A DNA stretch of 64,000 nucleotides from Mytilisepta virgata (taxonomy: Eukaryota > Mollusca > Bivalvia > Mytilida > Mytilidae): contig CM051517.1 in NCBI GenBank assembly GCA_028015205.1, positions 43,783,135 through 43,847,134 on the forward strand, read 5' to 3'. Shown here piece by piece: positions 24,976-37,018 of this stretch. Position numbers and translations under genes: made by a program. The notes below the pieces were generated by a model that was given only the letters and a program-made list of their open reading frames with translations, did not search any database and had not been told where the DNA came from. Within the stretch, counting starts at the first letter, position 1, and every line of letters starts with the position of its first letter.

Positions 24976-27900
24976 AACAGAATCAAAATCTGATTTCAGA
25001 CGTATATATATACATATTATCTCTGATCTATCATTTTATTGCTATAGATTACTTACTTGTAAATGAACATTATAACGAGGATAAATCACACCCAATTCAT
25101 GTGCAATAATATTAATCCGGATTCACACCAGAAAATGTTAGAGCAAGTATTTCGAATCAGAGGTATGTGTTTTATTGACTATTTCATAATGATAAGAGTC
25201 CTCTCCTTTTTATCACTCGGCTAGAAAGGTTTTCTGTATTTATGGAGGATCTTTCTGCTGGACACTTCCTGGCACTTACATCCATTAGTGTAACGAGTCA
25301 GTTGACAGTTTAAGATGGTTATAAACACATCCTGGAAACTTCCTTCATGTATGTTATCTGAACGTTGTAAGACCTCTATAGTACTGCTATAGTAAAGGTT
25401 AGTAAGGCAGGATAAATACACAAAAGTCGGTGCTATTTTGTGACTGATGTATTGATGTTTGAGGTCTCCATATATTAGCTTGAAAGCAAACGAGTGATTT
25501 GTATTTTAAACATTTTGTGACGGTATAATGTAATGCTTAGGTCCATTCCCGATAAATCAGAGATGAGCGACATATATAAAAAGACAAATTTTAGCTTAAC
25601 TGCACGTTTAGGCTTGTTTTGATTCCATACCAGTTGACCGTACCACCCGCCATTGCTAAAACGCCCTTTTCCAACGCTTTCAATCTACATCCGTTATAAA
25701 ATATATGTCATAATGTAACTTACGTTGTGTAATGGCGTCTGTCGTCTTCGTGTCTAAACACCTATGTTGCGGCGTTTCAATAGTCGTAGAAACTGTCACA
25801 TTAGAATAGAAATACGCAGTGGCTTGAAAATATCATGATTTTACCATGAGTATAGGCCTTTTAACGTCGATATTTTAAAATATTTGGCATAAAGGACATA
25901 CCCGTGGTAAAATCAGGATATTTTGAGGCCATCTTGAATTATTTCTCAAACAAAATTTTCATTTCTGACATCAGCTTTAAAGTCATTGTTCTATGACGTG
26001 AGGTCAAATGGAGCTGAATCTTTGGGTCTGACATTCTAGTGTCAATATTTCTCATAATGTTGTGATTGGTCTGAATTTCAGATATTACAAATGTACATTC
26101 AGGAACATACCTGATGAAGATTATTCTATTAATGCACAATAATACACAACAAGTGTATATACTCCCAGCTCGTTTTCGATTAAAAAAAAACAATTCATTT
26201 GACAATTCCTCTAATTGCTTTGGGAACAGTTGAAGCCAACCTAAATTTTCACTTTTTTCTTATTTTAAGTTCTTGCATCTTGTTAGATGCAACATTCACA
26301 ATGTATAAATAGTAAATTGTGAATTTGCCTTATTTGATCTAGACATCTCTTATAAGACAAAGTTCAAGTATTTCATCCAAATTATCACTGTATACATATA
26401 TACATATATAACTAAACTACATTAACTTTTCCGGTTTTATAAAAACGTTTTTAATCGGGGTCAGAGTTAAGATGAACGAGTAGAATATATCGACAGTTAC
26501 ACTTTACATGACCTCAGTATACTTTAATAGAATTTAGAAACTTCATTGAGATGTTGTTACATATTTTTCCTCAGTGTTTTTTTTATTAATTACAAAGAAA
26601 AGGATCAAGGGTATCAGAACTAGACAATAATAGTCACTGTTATTAACTTGAGTATATAAATATCGGAAAAGGAACACTGAAACAATAACACAATGGACAA
26701 ATTCCACAAGACCAAAATCCAAAGAGAAGGCAAAGAGATAACCACAGGAGTAAAAAACAAGACCAACCAAAGAACAATACAACACAAAACTAAAGCACTT
26801 CACTTGAAATTAAGGATCTTCAAAGCTTTAATGTTTTTAAGACATTTCATGACGATATTACAATTTACTAAGACCTCGTTATAACTACACTGATATAATT
26901 TTTAGTTCGTTATTTAATTAAACTGTCTGAAAGATTGGGTACTTGTACGAGAGGCAAAGGCCCAGATGCTCTACGGGAATCATTAAGAATGTACTACATT
27001 TGTGCAAGTTATTTTGAAAGCTAATTTCTCTTGATTTGATCTATTAATTATTCTAATGTTCTCATTTTTTCCTTTTTTTTTCATACGTAATAAGAAGACA
27101 CCAATATACATCTGCAATTCAATGTTTTATGCAAAATGCAAGATTTATTGCTTAAGAAAAGCCCAAAGCTCAGTGAAATATGAAAATTTCCAGAGTTATA
27201 TATTTCAGGAAGTATCAATAATATTTAGAAATGAACAAATCATTCAAAACTATGTTAATGATTTGACAGTAGTCATTTAGTGAATTGTCGCTCCAATTTT
27301 AGCACGGCAGATGACCGAAAATCTATTTTTATACCATAACAGCTTTCTGATTGGCTCAAACAGCTTGTTAAGTGGCTTTATCGGAACTTGAAAGAATTTA
27401 TAATTTTATACACCTGATGATTTTATAAACACAATATCAAGTGAATGGGAGGGGAAAATCTCGTTAAGATGAAAGGATATTAATATCACGACGAGATGAA
27501 AGAATTTAGCTTGTTGCATTTAACGAAAATAACATGTGAGTTAAATTTAATATACTCTCTAAATATTTAAATCGATCGTTATTTACATCTCTTTCGATGA
27601 TTAAAGTATGGAATTATGAACAGCTATATAATGGGTGGCTGGGATATATATAAAAAACATTTTCGAGGATTTGAGCGAGAAAAAATTAATGCCGAGGCTG
27701 GTATTTTTTTTATATACATATGTATATGCTCCTGCAATGCACCCATTCTATATTATACATTTACCAGTTAAATTACACCGAATCTTCAGACTGTTTGTTT
27801 CATCGTCTTCCGCTGTACCAAACGTTTGAGGGAACAATCAATACTCACACTTCCGTATTGCAATGATTTACTTAGTACCACGGTAATTTATATCAATAAA

Positions 27901-28274
27901 TGAGGGACGGAATGAAATTTTGACGCTGAAAAAAGATATATCCATTTTGCAAATGCCACCGCATCAGTCACAACGCAGAGAAATTAAAAAAAAATATGAA
28001 AAATATACCTGCAATAAAAGATTTGATTATTTCATATAAATATCAGAAACAATTGATAATAACTTCCAAGAGGACGTTCAGCAAAAATAGCTGTTCGCGT
28101 GTGTTATGTGTTATGTTCCAATATTGTTCATGGGGTCAGTTTCTCATATACATTGTATCCCAGATCCGTCTATCACATGTAGTGATGTGGTTTTTAAAAA
28201 AAGTTTTTTGGTGTCTTAAAATTTTACTGTTTGCTTATTATCGAATCCTAAGTTCCATTTTTAAATGTTATACT

Positions 28275-28275
<1 letters not shown>
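24976..28275. other. AT-rich stretch, no gene recognised
   Basis: Several short frames occur on both strands (25221-25421 minus, 25939-26205 minus, 26693-26884 plus), none with a recognisable motif. Two small hairpins sit side by side at about 26274-26324 (TTGCATC / GATGCAA, and ATTCACAA / TTGTGAAT). Confidence 0.45.
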
Positions 28276-28309
<34 letters not shown>

Positions 28310-28310
28310 A

Positions 28311-28341
<31 letters not shown>

Positions 28342-28347
28342 GTAATG

Positions 28348-28386
<39 letters not shown>

Positions 28387-28392
28387 GTAATG

Positions 28393-28428
<36 letters not shown>

Positions 28429-28454
28429 GTAATGATAATAATAATAATAATAAT
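28276..28454. repeat. Long (AAT)n microsatellite with periodic interruptions
   Basis: About 179 bp of AAT triplets. The interruption AGTAATGAT appears at 28341, 28386 and 28428, so blocks of 45 and 42 bp have been copied as units. Because no triplet is a stop in some frames, spurious open frames cross the tract, giving poly-Asn on plus and poly-Ile on minus. I do not call them genes. Confidence 0.97.
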
Positions 28455-31400
28455 TTTATTATAGGTCAGTCTACAACTCTCAAATGCAATGAAATGCATA
28501 CAATGGAAAGCAATTGTAAACTTGTTCATAAATCTACATTTATTTTGTATCAAGGATAACGAGTGCTCTCTAGAAAACAGAATGAATTTGGAACGCACGT
28601 TTTCCATTGACGCAAGCAAAGAGGACATTTCAAAGAATATTTCTCCTCCTTAAACACTAAATATATTGGCGGGGAGGGGATAGATCATATAAATCATATA
28701 AATTTGAAGGCTGAACCTATAAAAGCATGTGCCTTTAATCAAGTCTTCCTATTCTACATTAATTCTATTAAATACGACTTAAAATAATCATATAGGTTAA
28801 ACCGAAGTGATCTGTTTGCTTCTTTACGTATTTGATGTTGATTTAAAGTGAATTTTACATGTTAACAATAACCCACTGCTTGTTTATCAAAAGCACAAGA
28901 TTTTTGTTCCTATCAAAACACATTCTAGTCGGCATACTTAGCCATCAAGGAGAAATAAATTTCGATATACAAATCTTTTCGTCGTCTTGGTATTGACACA
29001 TAGAAATAAGCGGATTTTAAATATTAGGATTTTAATTTAATTTTATTTAGTCGGGTTTTCTTACAATTCTTTGTCAGCTTCATTTATTCAGTTCTGTGTT
29101 TTTATACATCATCACAATTTGTTGAAAAAAGTTTTACTACAGTTTTATTCAGCTGAGTCTGATTATATTGGTTGAGAACAATTCTATTCATTGATAGGTG
29201 AAGGTTTGATAAAGATACTTTTTCTCCCAGGTATTGTCAGGTTAGTATTACAATCTCCCCCATCAAGACATTCTAAGTTTTCCTTGAACAATCATGAAAA
29301 CCATATTACAGTATGGTTCGTTCAATAATTGTTCCAGATTGCAAAGTTACTAATTTTCAGCAAAATCTTTGAAAATGCATCAAATCCATTCAATTTTTCA
29401 AGTTTAAGAGTTTTATTGAAAATTATTTAAAATTAGATGTGAGCCATCGTTGTTTTTTTATTCTCTTAGTTATATCTTTGTACTATTTACCCTTCGTTTT
29501 AGTCTTTGTTTATGCTTTGTCTTTGGAGTTTGATCTTGTTGGCATCCATTTTGTCCGATTGTTACTGTATCATTTTAACGATGTTTATCCAATTTAAATT
29601 GTATAACACACACCAAGTCTGTAAATATAATTTGTCCCTACGGAAGACTGTCAGAAAGTCATGAAATTTTAGGCATTTATTTGAAAATTTCAGATTTTGG
29701 ACATGCACACTGACTGTCAATATGACGTCATGAACTATAAGTATGCCTCACACCAAATAATTGTGTATATATACAGTTATTTCTTTTCCAGCAATATCAT
29801 TGACAAATTTGAAAGTTCAGAAATTCGCTATTTTAGGGGGCAGAAAGTTTCCTTACCACTGTTATAATTCTAATTTGAATTTTTTACGTTTTTGCATATT
29901 TCAGTTTTAGTTGAGGCCTTAGAAGGTTTCTCATTGTATCCATTATCTCCAAATAAAATCATACATATATCTATGGGTTTAGTCTTAAATAAAAGACTGA
30001 ACTCTGATGAATAAGGATGAAATAATTTCACATTTTAATTGCCTAGGGAGGTGGTCCTAATTTGTCAACAATTTAAAACTGCATAATGTGATTGCATGCA
30101 GGCAATATTTGGCTTGATGACAACAGGCCTCTATGTTCTGAAGTGACTCTCCTTATTCTTGTACTTTGAAGTCCTAATTAATATTAACAAAGATCGAAGG
30201 TGTCTGTCTTACAATTTATATTGTTTGTCATATAACAGTGCATTTAAAGTACATGCACTTGTTATAAATTGTTGACATTATCATGTTCCTGCATGTTTTT
30301 TAGTGAACCCCAGGCATTCTACTGATTAATTTTAGAAAGTCCTTTTGTGTGTCATGGTCAGGTCAGTTACAAAATATTACGAATTATCCACACCAGACAT
30401 CTTGTACGGAAATAAAAAAAAAATGTTCAAATTATAGGAGAGTCTCTTTTTTAAAAACTAGAAATAGAGATGTGATCAACAATTTTTTTAATCAATTTGC
30501 AACATCTTATGTTATTAATTGCTAGACTCTCCGTGTTTTCTGTCTTAAGTAATGCTAACGAGACATTTTGTTGAAATATAGTATCATTAAATGTTAGTTT
30601 TCTTGAAACTTACATCAAAATATATTTAATGAAAAGTTAATTTTAAATAACTCAAATAACATATGAACACATGTATGCTGCCAAATATCTCCAAGCCCAA
30701 ACGCCTGCAGATTTTAATGCAAGAAACTAGTGTTATAATAGCGCATGTATGTTGTGTCAGTTTCATGTTAAGTATTTAGAGCAGTTTGTAAGTCTGTGTT
30801 AGAATGTTTAGATACAACTATATCTGTTCTTTATACCAATTCTGATGTGCTGGATATACGAATTTCGACAAACAATAACCGAAAGAAATGTTTTAGGGTA
30901 GATTTTGAAATAAAATTTGTATATATAGGATTAAGAAGGAGAAGCCAATGTTACTTTAAAATATTCTGCTATATAAAAATGTAAGAATATCGAATAAGAT
31001 TGATAACTAATGAACAAGGAGAAAGAGGTCGCAGTCTGGTTTTGAAAAGGAGAAACAGCCCTCACGATAAAACAGGCACTGAATGGTCATGGAAACAAAG
31101 CTTGCGAAATTTCAACAAAAAACCCCAAACCTAAATAAACAGAACAGTCCATACAATAAGCATTCAATAACAATCAGGTAGACAAGAAAGATACACAGAA
31201 AATAAATCGTGATTTCTGACTTTAAACAGACACATTTCGGATATGGTGCATGGGATTAAAAAATATTTATGTGCACTCAACACGGCCCAAATAATAGAAA
31301 TCAGGACCAATAAGTACTCAACAAAAAGCTGAAAATGATGGACAGGATAAAAAACCTTACTGAAAATGTTTGTTGTTAACTGAACTAAATTTTCGTCTAA

Positions 31401-31519
31401 TTCTGGTTTATTTCAAAATTCCAGGAATGTGATTCGATGTATTACATTGTACTATTTCCTTAGTGTGTTTATTCAGTTCTAGAAAATACATACGTGTATA
31501 CACGTAGCTGCAAAAACCT
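28455..31519. other. AT-rich stretch, no gene recognised
   Basis: No supportable gene. An A+C-biased patch at about 31010-31330 resembles dispersed repeat sequence but its limits cannot be set by eye. Confidence 0.45.
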
Positions 31520-31615
31520 CTCTGAACTGATTCTCAATCTCTTTCATAGCCAACATTTGTTCCTAACAGATTTTGCAACCATCATTGCGTGTATCTAAAT
31601 GGTGTAATAATGCTA
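31520..31615. repeat. Dispersed repeat, copy 1 (partner at 57272)
   Basis: CTCTGAACTGATTCTCAATC, followed by TCTTTCATAGC, ACAGATTTTGCAAC and TAAATGGTGTAA, matches 57272-57350 with substitutions and a small indel in the same order. The two copies are about 25.7 kb apart, so this is an interspersed family rather than a local duplication. Confidence 0.65.
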
Positions 31616-31664
31616 TGGACTTTTTCAAGGCATTGACTCTTGACCTTCATTTTTGATTTGAACA

Positions 31665-32000
31665 GGTAAATTGTAGGGCCCTGAACCGAAATATATATGG
31701 TTGCTAAGGACTTTTTCATCGGTTGCTATGGACTTTTTCAATGGCATTGACTCTTGACCTTTCTTTTTGACGTGTACAGGTAAATTATAAAGTCCTTAAC
31801 CTAAATATATATGGTTGCTAGGGATTTTTTCATCGGTTGCTATGGATTTTTTCAATGGCATTGACTCTTGACCTTCCATTTTGACTTGAACGGGTAAATT
31901 GTAGGGTCCTGAACCCAAATATATATGGTTGCTAGGGACTTTTTCATCGGTTGCTATGGACTTTTTCAATGACCTTGACCCTTGACCCTTGACGCTCCAT
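31665..32000. repeat. 114-bp tandem repeat, about 3 copies
   Basis: GTAAA-start positions 31666, 31780 and 31894 give an exact 114-bp period twice. Each unit contains ATTGACTCTTGACC and AAATATATATGGTTGCTA. The last copy decays into a TGACCTTGACCCTTGACC stretch. Confidence 0.92.
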
Positions 32001-32521
32001 TTTACTTATACTGCTACCATTTAATTTATTTCAAGTAACGCCCTAAACATCTGTGACAATGTCAGACCATTATTTTCTGTTAACATGAAAATAATCTTTC
32101 AAGGGCAAAAACTCCTACAAGGGGTCAATTGACGATTTTGGTCATGTTGACTTATTTGTAGATTTTATGTTGCTGAACATTTTTGTTGTGTACAGTTTGT
32201 CTTTATCTATTATTATATTCAAGATAACAACTTAAAACTGCAAAATATCCTTAAAATTAACAATTCAGGGGCAATAACCCAACAAAGGGTTGTCCGATTC
32301 ATCTGAAAATTTCATGGCTGGTAGATCTTGACCTGTTTTGAGATATAAGCCAAAAACTGCATTTGACCCCTATGTTCTAATTTTAGCAACAACGGCCATG
32401 TTTGTTGACAGATCAAAACTTCAGATATAATTTATAAACTAGATACCCTAAGGAACATTCAGTTAAAGTTTGAAGGTATTTTGCCCAGTAGTTTCAGAGG
32501 AGAAGATTCTTGAAATAGTTT

Positions 32522-32585
32522 ACGACGACGACGACGACGACGCCGACGCCGACGCCGACGACAGACGAGGGACGACGACGGACGC
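32522..32585. repeat. (GAC)n / (GCC)n microsatellite
   Basis: Runs of GAC, then GCCGAC, then GACGACGG. It is strikingly GC-rich compared with its surroundings and sits just before the terminal hairpin of the element. Confidence 0.93.
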
Positions 32586-33238
32586 CAAGTGATGGCATAA
32601 GCTCACATGGCCCTTTGGGCCAGGTGAGCTAAAAATTTAACCATAACCAATTAGATTAGAGAAACAGGTAATGTTAAAATTAAAAACCAATTGTTCAGAG
32701 AACAATTGAAGGTCTTTCCACCTCAATTGCAGATTTGTTGATAAAAATGAGGTTTAAAATGTAATTGTTGGTTTTAGAGCATAGCTAAGCTTTCAGCGAT
32801 TGAAAAAAATATATGGTTCTATGTACTTTTGATTGAAATAAGGGAGGTATTATGCTACTTCCCATATTACAATTATCACTTCTGGTTTGATATGGTAGGT
32901 AATTTCACAATTGTTAAAAAAAATATATGGACTGCTAATTTGAATAACTAAGAACAATGTTTATTTCTGGTTAACTAAATGTTTGTGATGAATTATACTG
33001 TTTTGCACTATAAACATCAAAAACGTCATGAATGTGACCTTATAAATTGACAATTCTAGACGTTTCCATGGGCTGTAACATTGTCACGTTAATTAACATT
33101 CCAATATATTCGAAACGTCTTAAAACGTCTACAGAAATAAAAACGTTGCCAGAAATGATGTCATCAAAAGTAGTGCCTGAATTTCACGCTTTCAATAACT
33201 TTAATTGTTTTAAAAATCTTTGTAAAACAAAAGACCCC

Positions 33239-33608
33239 ATGCCTCTACCCCCCCCCCCCCCCTACTTGTATTCAGTAATCCTTGGAAAACTTGCTACCTA
33301 CAAATAAAAAAAAATTAATTAACAAACAAACAAACAAACAAACAAACAAAAAAAAAGGCCCGCCCCGCCTTCAGAAAAAGAGATATTGCTACTTCATTTT
33401 TTTTTTTGACAATTACTATTTGGAACAATACATTAAAAATTTAAATGATTTCAAGAGAAAATAGAAGTAGCAATATCCCTTTACTGAAGACGGGACGGGC
33501 CTTTTTTTTCTTTATTTGTTTGTTTGTTAATTAATTATTTTTTTTATTTGTAGGTAGCAAGTTTTCCAAGGATTGCTGAATACAAGTAGGGGAGGGGGGG
33601 GGGGGCAT
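33239..33608. repeat. Large fold-back with roughly 145-155-bp arms
   Basis: The left arm (33239-33395) and the right arm (33464-33608) are inverted copies that I judge to be over 90% alike. CTTGTATTCAGTAATCCTTG pairs with CAAGGATTGCTGAATACAAG, and GAGATATTGCTACTTC pairs with GAAGTAGCAATATC. The loop is about 68 bp. The arms include a C-run / G-run and a (CAAA)n / (TTTG)n tract that differs in length between them. No ORF is present. It would form a long hairpin in single strands or RNA. Confidence 0.93.
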
Positions 33609-34250
33609 TGTATTTTTATTTCTCTAGATACACAAGTGACAGTAAAAGTACATTTCTACTATAATGTTTACTTCTATTGATGACGTTGTGTAAGTCACGT
33701 GACGTCCATTGATATATGTCTGGACTTCTTTTCGAGAGAGGACGTCGTCGGGTGAACATGGGACAGGATAATGCAATTTGCTGTTTGATGTGGAAATAGT
33801 CATAAATAGAAAACTGAGTGTACGTGTACACATTTACTTATATCAGAATGAAGATTCGTGTAGAAATTTGACCTCACAATTTATTTATTTCGATTTCGGG
33901 GGCCATTTTAAGCAGACGACATCTCCGTGAATAAAGTACTGTTAATTTGACGCGAAATTTTGACATTCGGATGCAATAAATTGGTAACATTTGACGAATC
34001 TTGTGTTTTCTGGCGGAAAATAGCTTTTTATTACTGCACTGCGCGAACGCTATTTTCAGGAAATTGGTTGGAGTTAGCGTCATAATTTTTTCTCATTAAC
34101 AAAGCCCTGGATATCCCCTAGCTGTCTGCATGTACTTTATATGCATTTACATGTAAATTCAATAAAACCGATGTAAATTCGGTAAAATCGAAAAAGGGGG
34201 AGGGGGAGGGGGCTGTATTTACACATTAAAAGGTCATTTGTGCTAGATAG

Positions 34251-34398
34251 ATTTGATAAAGAGTGAACTTATGTTGAATTAGATCATTGTAAAGCAATGT
34301 AAAGGAAAGACCTTAATAATCATGCGAAAAAAGAGACAGATCTTTCCCAAAACTTCAACAATTTGATAAAGAGTGAACTTATGTTGAATTAGATCATT
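34251..34398. repeat. 38-bp direct repeat, 110-bp spacing
   Basis: ATTTGATAAAGAGTGAACTT and the next 18 bases (through TTAGATCATT) occur at 34251-34288 and again at 34361-34398. They are identical over this length. Confidence 0.93.
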
Positions 34399-36053
34399 TT
34401 TAAGGAATTTTTACCACATCCCCCCCCCCCCCCCCCATTTTGTAAAATTTAAAAAATGCTTCAATCAAGCATATATGGATATTTTTGAAATCTAATCATC
34501 ACTGTCATCAATTTGCCACACTTTTTAAGTTGATATCATGAAAAAAAGTTCACTTCCGGTTGATATTTTTAAATTTTCAATTTTTGAAAGGCCAGAACTC
34601 TAACCATATTAAATCAGATTTAAAACTCTTCATAGTTTTGAGATGTGCAAAGACCCATTCTACCTTCCGGTACCCGTTTTATATCTCTAAGAGCAATGCT
34701 TTTCTAATTATTAGAAAAAAAAGTTTACCTCAACCTATGTTGGAAATCTATAATTTTAAGAGATACAGCTAAAAGTTGAAGTAATTCTAGAAGTACTATA
34801 GAATACCAAAATGCTACATCAAAGACAAATATGAAATACTGCCAAAACAATTTTGCGCCAAGAAAAAATGGGTTTTTTCAAATTTTTCGATCTTTAAAAA
34901 TTTTTCATTTTTTCTCATTTTTTGTCTTATGAAAATGGAAAATAACATATTTTAAATGATTCCTGCTAAAAAATAATGCATTTTTGAAAAAATTCCATGT
35001 ATTACACTTCAAATTAGAAAAACAACATTTTCTAGAACATGACCTTGACCCATTTTGAAGGTCATTTGTCCCTGGTGTCAAAACAAAAGACCCCATGCCT
35101 CTATCTTGTACCGGTATTAAGTTATAGCCAAACACCGAAAATTTAAACGTTCTAGGGGCAATTACGCCTATAAAATGACGTCATACAACTTTTACGCAAA
35201 TGTAACAGAGCTAGGTCTCAACGTCCTTAACATTTTCTCCATTACATTTTATCAGCTATCTTTTACCGTTTCAGAGGAGATGCGATCACAAGCAAAAGTC
35301 AAAATCTAGAACGTGACCTTGACCTTTGACCTTGACCTCATTTTACTTGTTAGGGGTCATGGATCCTAAATACAAATTTTCATGTTGATATCTCAACTCA
35401 AAATAACAATTTGTATGATAACCAAAAGTGTAAGTCGTTTGAAGGGAAATAACTCCTATGAAATGTCGTCAGATCCTTTCCGACCAAATGGAACAAAGTT
35501 GCGCACAGATAAACTGAAGACATGGCAAAAAAATTTAGGTCGATATCTTTTACGGTTGCAAAGGATATGCGCGCACAAGAAAAACAGTGTTTGGGGAGAT
35601 AACTCTTACAAAGAAAATTGTTCGGCTTAACAGGGTGAAATTGAAAAGCGCATAAACTGTACGATACAATATAAGAAATATCTAAGCGACATGTTGCGAA
35701 ACAAAAATTTATCGCAAGAACAAAATTTGGCGGAAGAAAAAAAAAATAATAATCAGAACAAATACAATAGGTCTTTCCACAGAAAGGTGGAAAGACCTAA
35801 TAAAGGGAAATTAGCAATAGGAATGTTGAAATAGTCTTGTTTGTCATACTAGATGTTCAGATCTGGCTCGTTAATTTTGAAATATAAATCCAAATATGAA
35901 GTAGCTATAGACTTTGGATGATAACTGTACACACATGTAGTATCCTTGATTTTAAGATTACTAGGCTAAAATATCTTTGAATCTGTCGTTGCCTTAAAAA
36001 ATCATTATATAACAGAAAGTCTGACTAGTTTATAACGATGAATCATGTGTCAT

Positions 36054-37018
36054 TCATTCCACACATACTTAGTATACGTTCTATTTTGGTCGGGTATATT
36101 ACCTTAATCCATCTACATAACTTGTGCCATTATCCACGAGTTAATTTTGTTCATTTTTAACTCTAAAGTATTTTAGAGCAAGTCTAAATATCCCAAAATG
36201 ACCAACAACAAGTATTATTATTGGCACTATTATTGAAAATGTCTAACAATTTTAACAAATCTTATCGCATACTAAATTTTGATGTATCGATCTGGTGCCA
36301 GTACGGACCTGATAATATCACATTGTCCTAACAGGTAATATATTATTTAATTATATTTTTATATTCATTGCAGATATATTTTTAATATTACAATATTAGT
36401 CCCACCGAATTGATTTTTAGTTCTTTAGATTTAGTCACTCCGATTTTCGAACTTCGTAAATTTTTTTTTATGGGAAAAAGTTTTTGCAGCTTCATTTTGC
36501 AAAAATGCTGAAATTTTCATTTTTCAAGAAATTAAAAATAAAAAGTGTTCGCCCGGTCCTAAAATTTGGTTAAAAAATGGGGATTTTTTTCCATTTTTTG
36601 CAATATTATAGTTAAAAAAATTGTGTCGCACGTATATTTGATCTTCGCCTGAAAAAAAACTAGTCAACAAGAAAAAAAGTACAATTAAAATTTCGTTCGC
36701 TCGCACCTATTTTTGTAATTAAAAAATCAAAAGACTAAAAATCAATTTGATGTGGCCTTAAATATAATTTTTGTATGCCCATTAGCACCTGCAGCTACTA
36801 AATTGCAGCAATAAGTAACTTAATATTTCATTGTTAGTTGCTGCATGCACTAAATGTGCACATTTCGATAAGTCATTCCACACATACTTAGTATATACTT
36901 TAATCCACAACAGTCGTTCTATTTTGGTCGGGTGTATTACCTAAATCCATCTACATAACTGTTGCCTTTATCTTTCTAGATGTATACACGAGTTATAATT
37001 TTGTTCATGTTCAACTCT
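36054..37018. repeat. Direct repeat pair spaced 819 bp
   Basis: TCATTCCACACATACTTAGT at 36054 recurs at 36873. Both are followed by GTTCTATTTTGGTCGGGT, CATCTACATAACT, CACGAGTTA and TTTTGTTCAT in the same order. The second copy has extra insertions, so the copies span about 110 and 145 bp. They bracket the MITE at 36399-36757 but are not its termini. Confidence 0.85.
36399..36757. mobile_element. Harbinger-like MITE with TTA target duplication
   Basis: The left end GTCCCACCGAATTGATTTTT (36399 onward) pairs with the right end AAAAATCAATTTGATGTGGCC at 36737-36757, giving imperfect inverted repeats of about 27 bp. The trinucleotide TTA flanks both sides (36396-36398 and 36758-36760), as expected for PIF/Harbinger insertion at TWA sites. 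Only short frames are inside, so it is non-autonomous. The superfamily is inferred from the target duplication and the GGCC-type terminus. Confidence 0.65.

Larger units (their letters stand above)
31605..32630 (+). mobile_element. Non-autonomous element: tandem core, GAC microsatellite, terminal hairpin
   Basis: Three parts in order suggest one element. First, about 3.4 copies of a 114-bp repeat (GGTAAATTGTAGGG-type motif at 31665, 31779 and 31893) contain GGTTGCTATGGACTTTTTCA. Second, a (GAC)n/(GCC)n microsatellite lies at 32522-32585. Third, a terminal hairpin at 32600-32630 has 14-bp arms (AGCTCACATGGCCC / GGGCCAGGTGAGCT, one mismatch), followed by AAAAA. A tandem core, a microsatellite and a 3' hairpin without coding capacity resemble the bivalve pearl-like, Helitron-related elements. 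That family link is from memory. The left end is not resolved. Confidence 0.55.
32710..35798. mobile_element. Segment bounded by a 14-bp inverted repeat (possible Helitron-like or TIR element)
   Basis: AGGTCTTTCCACCT at 32710-32723 is exactly inverted as AGGTGGAAAGACCT at 35785-35798. At the right end AGGTCTTTCCAC also occurs at 35769-35780 in direct orientation, so the right terminus is itself a hairpin with a 4-base loop. A CAATTGTTC / GAACAATTG palindrome lies just outside the left end (32688-32708). The interior has no usable ORF, several C/G runs, a nested fold-back, and a 24-bp direct repeat (starting 33224 and 35080). Inverted ends plus a 3' hairpin would fit a Helentron-type non-autonomous element; a composite of several insertions is also possible. 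Confidence 0.5.

Noticed and set aside
27996..28628. 187-codon poly-Asn frame (plus) and 126-codon poly-Ile frame (minus)
   Set aside because: Both owe their length to the AAT microsatellite, which lacks stops in these frames. The flanks look non-coding.
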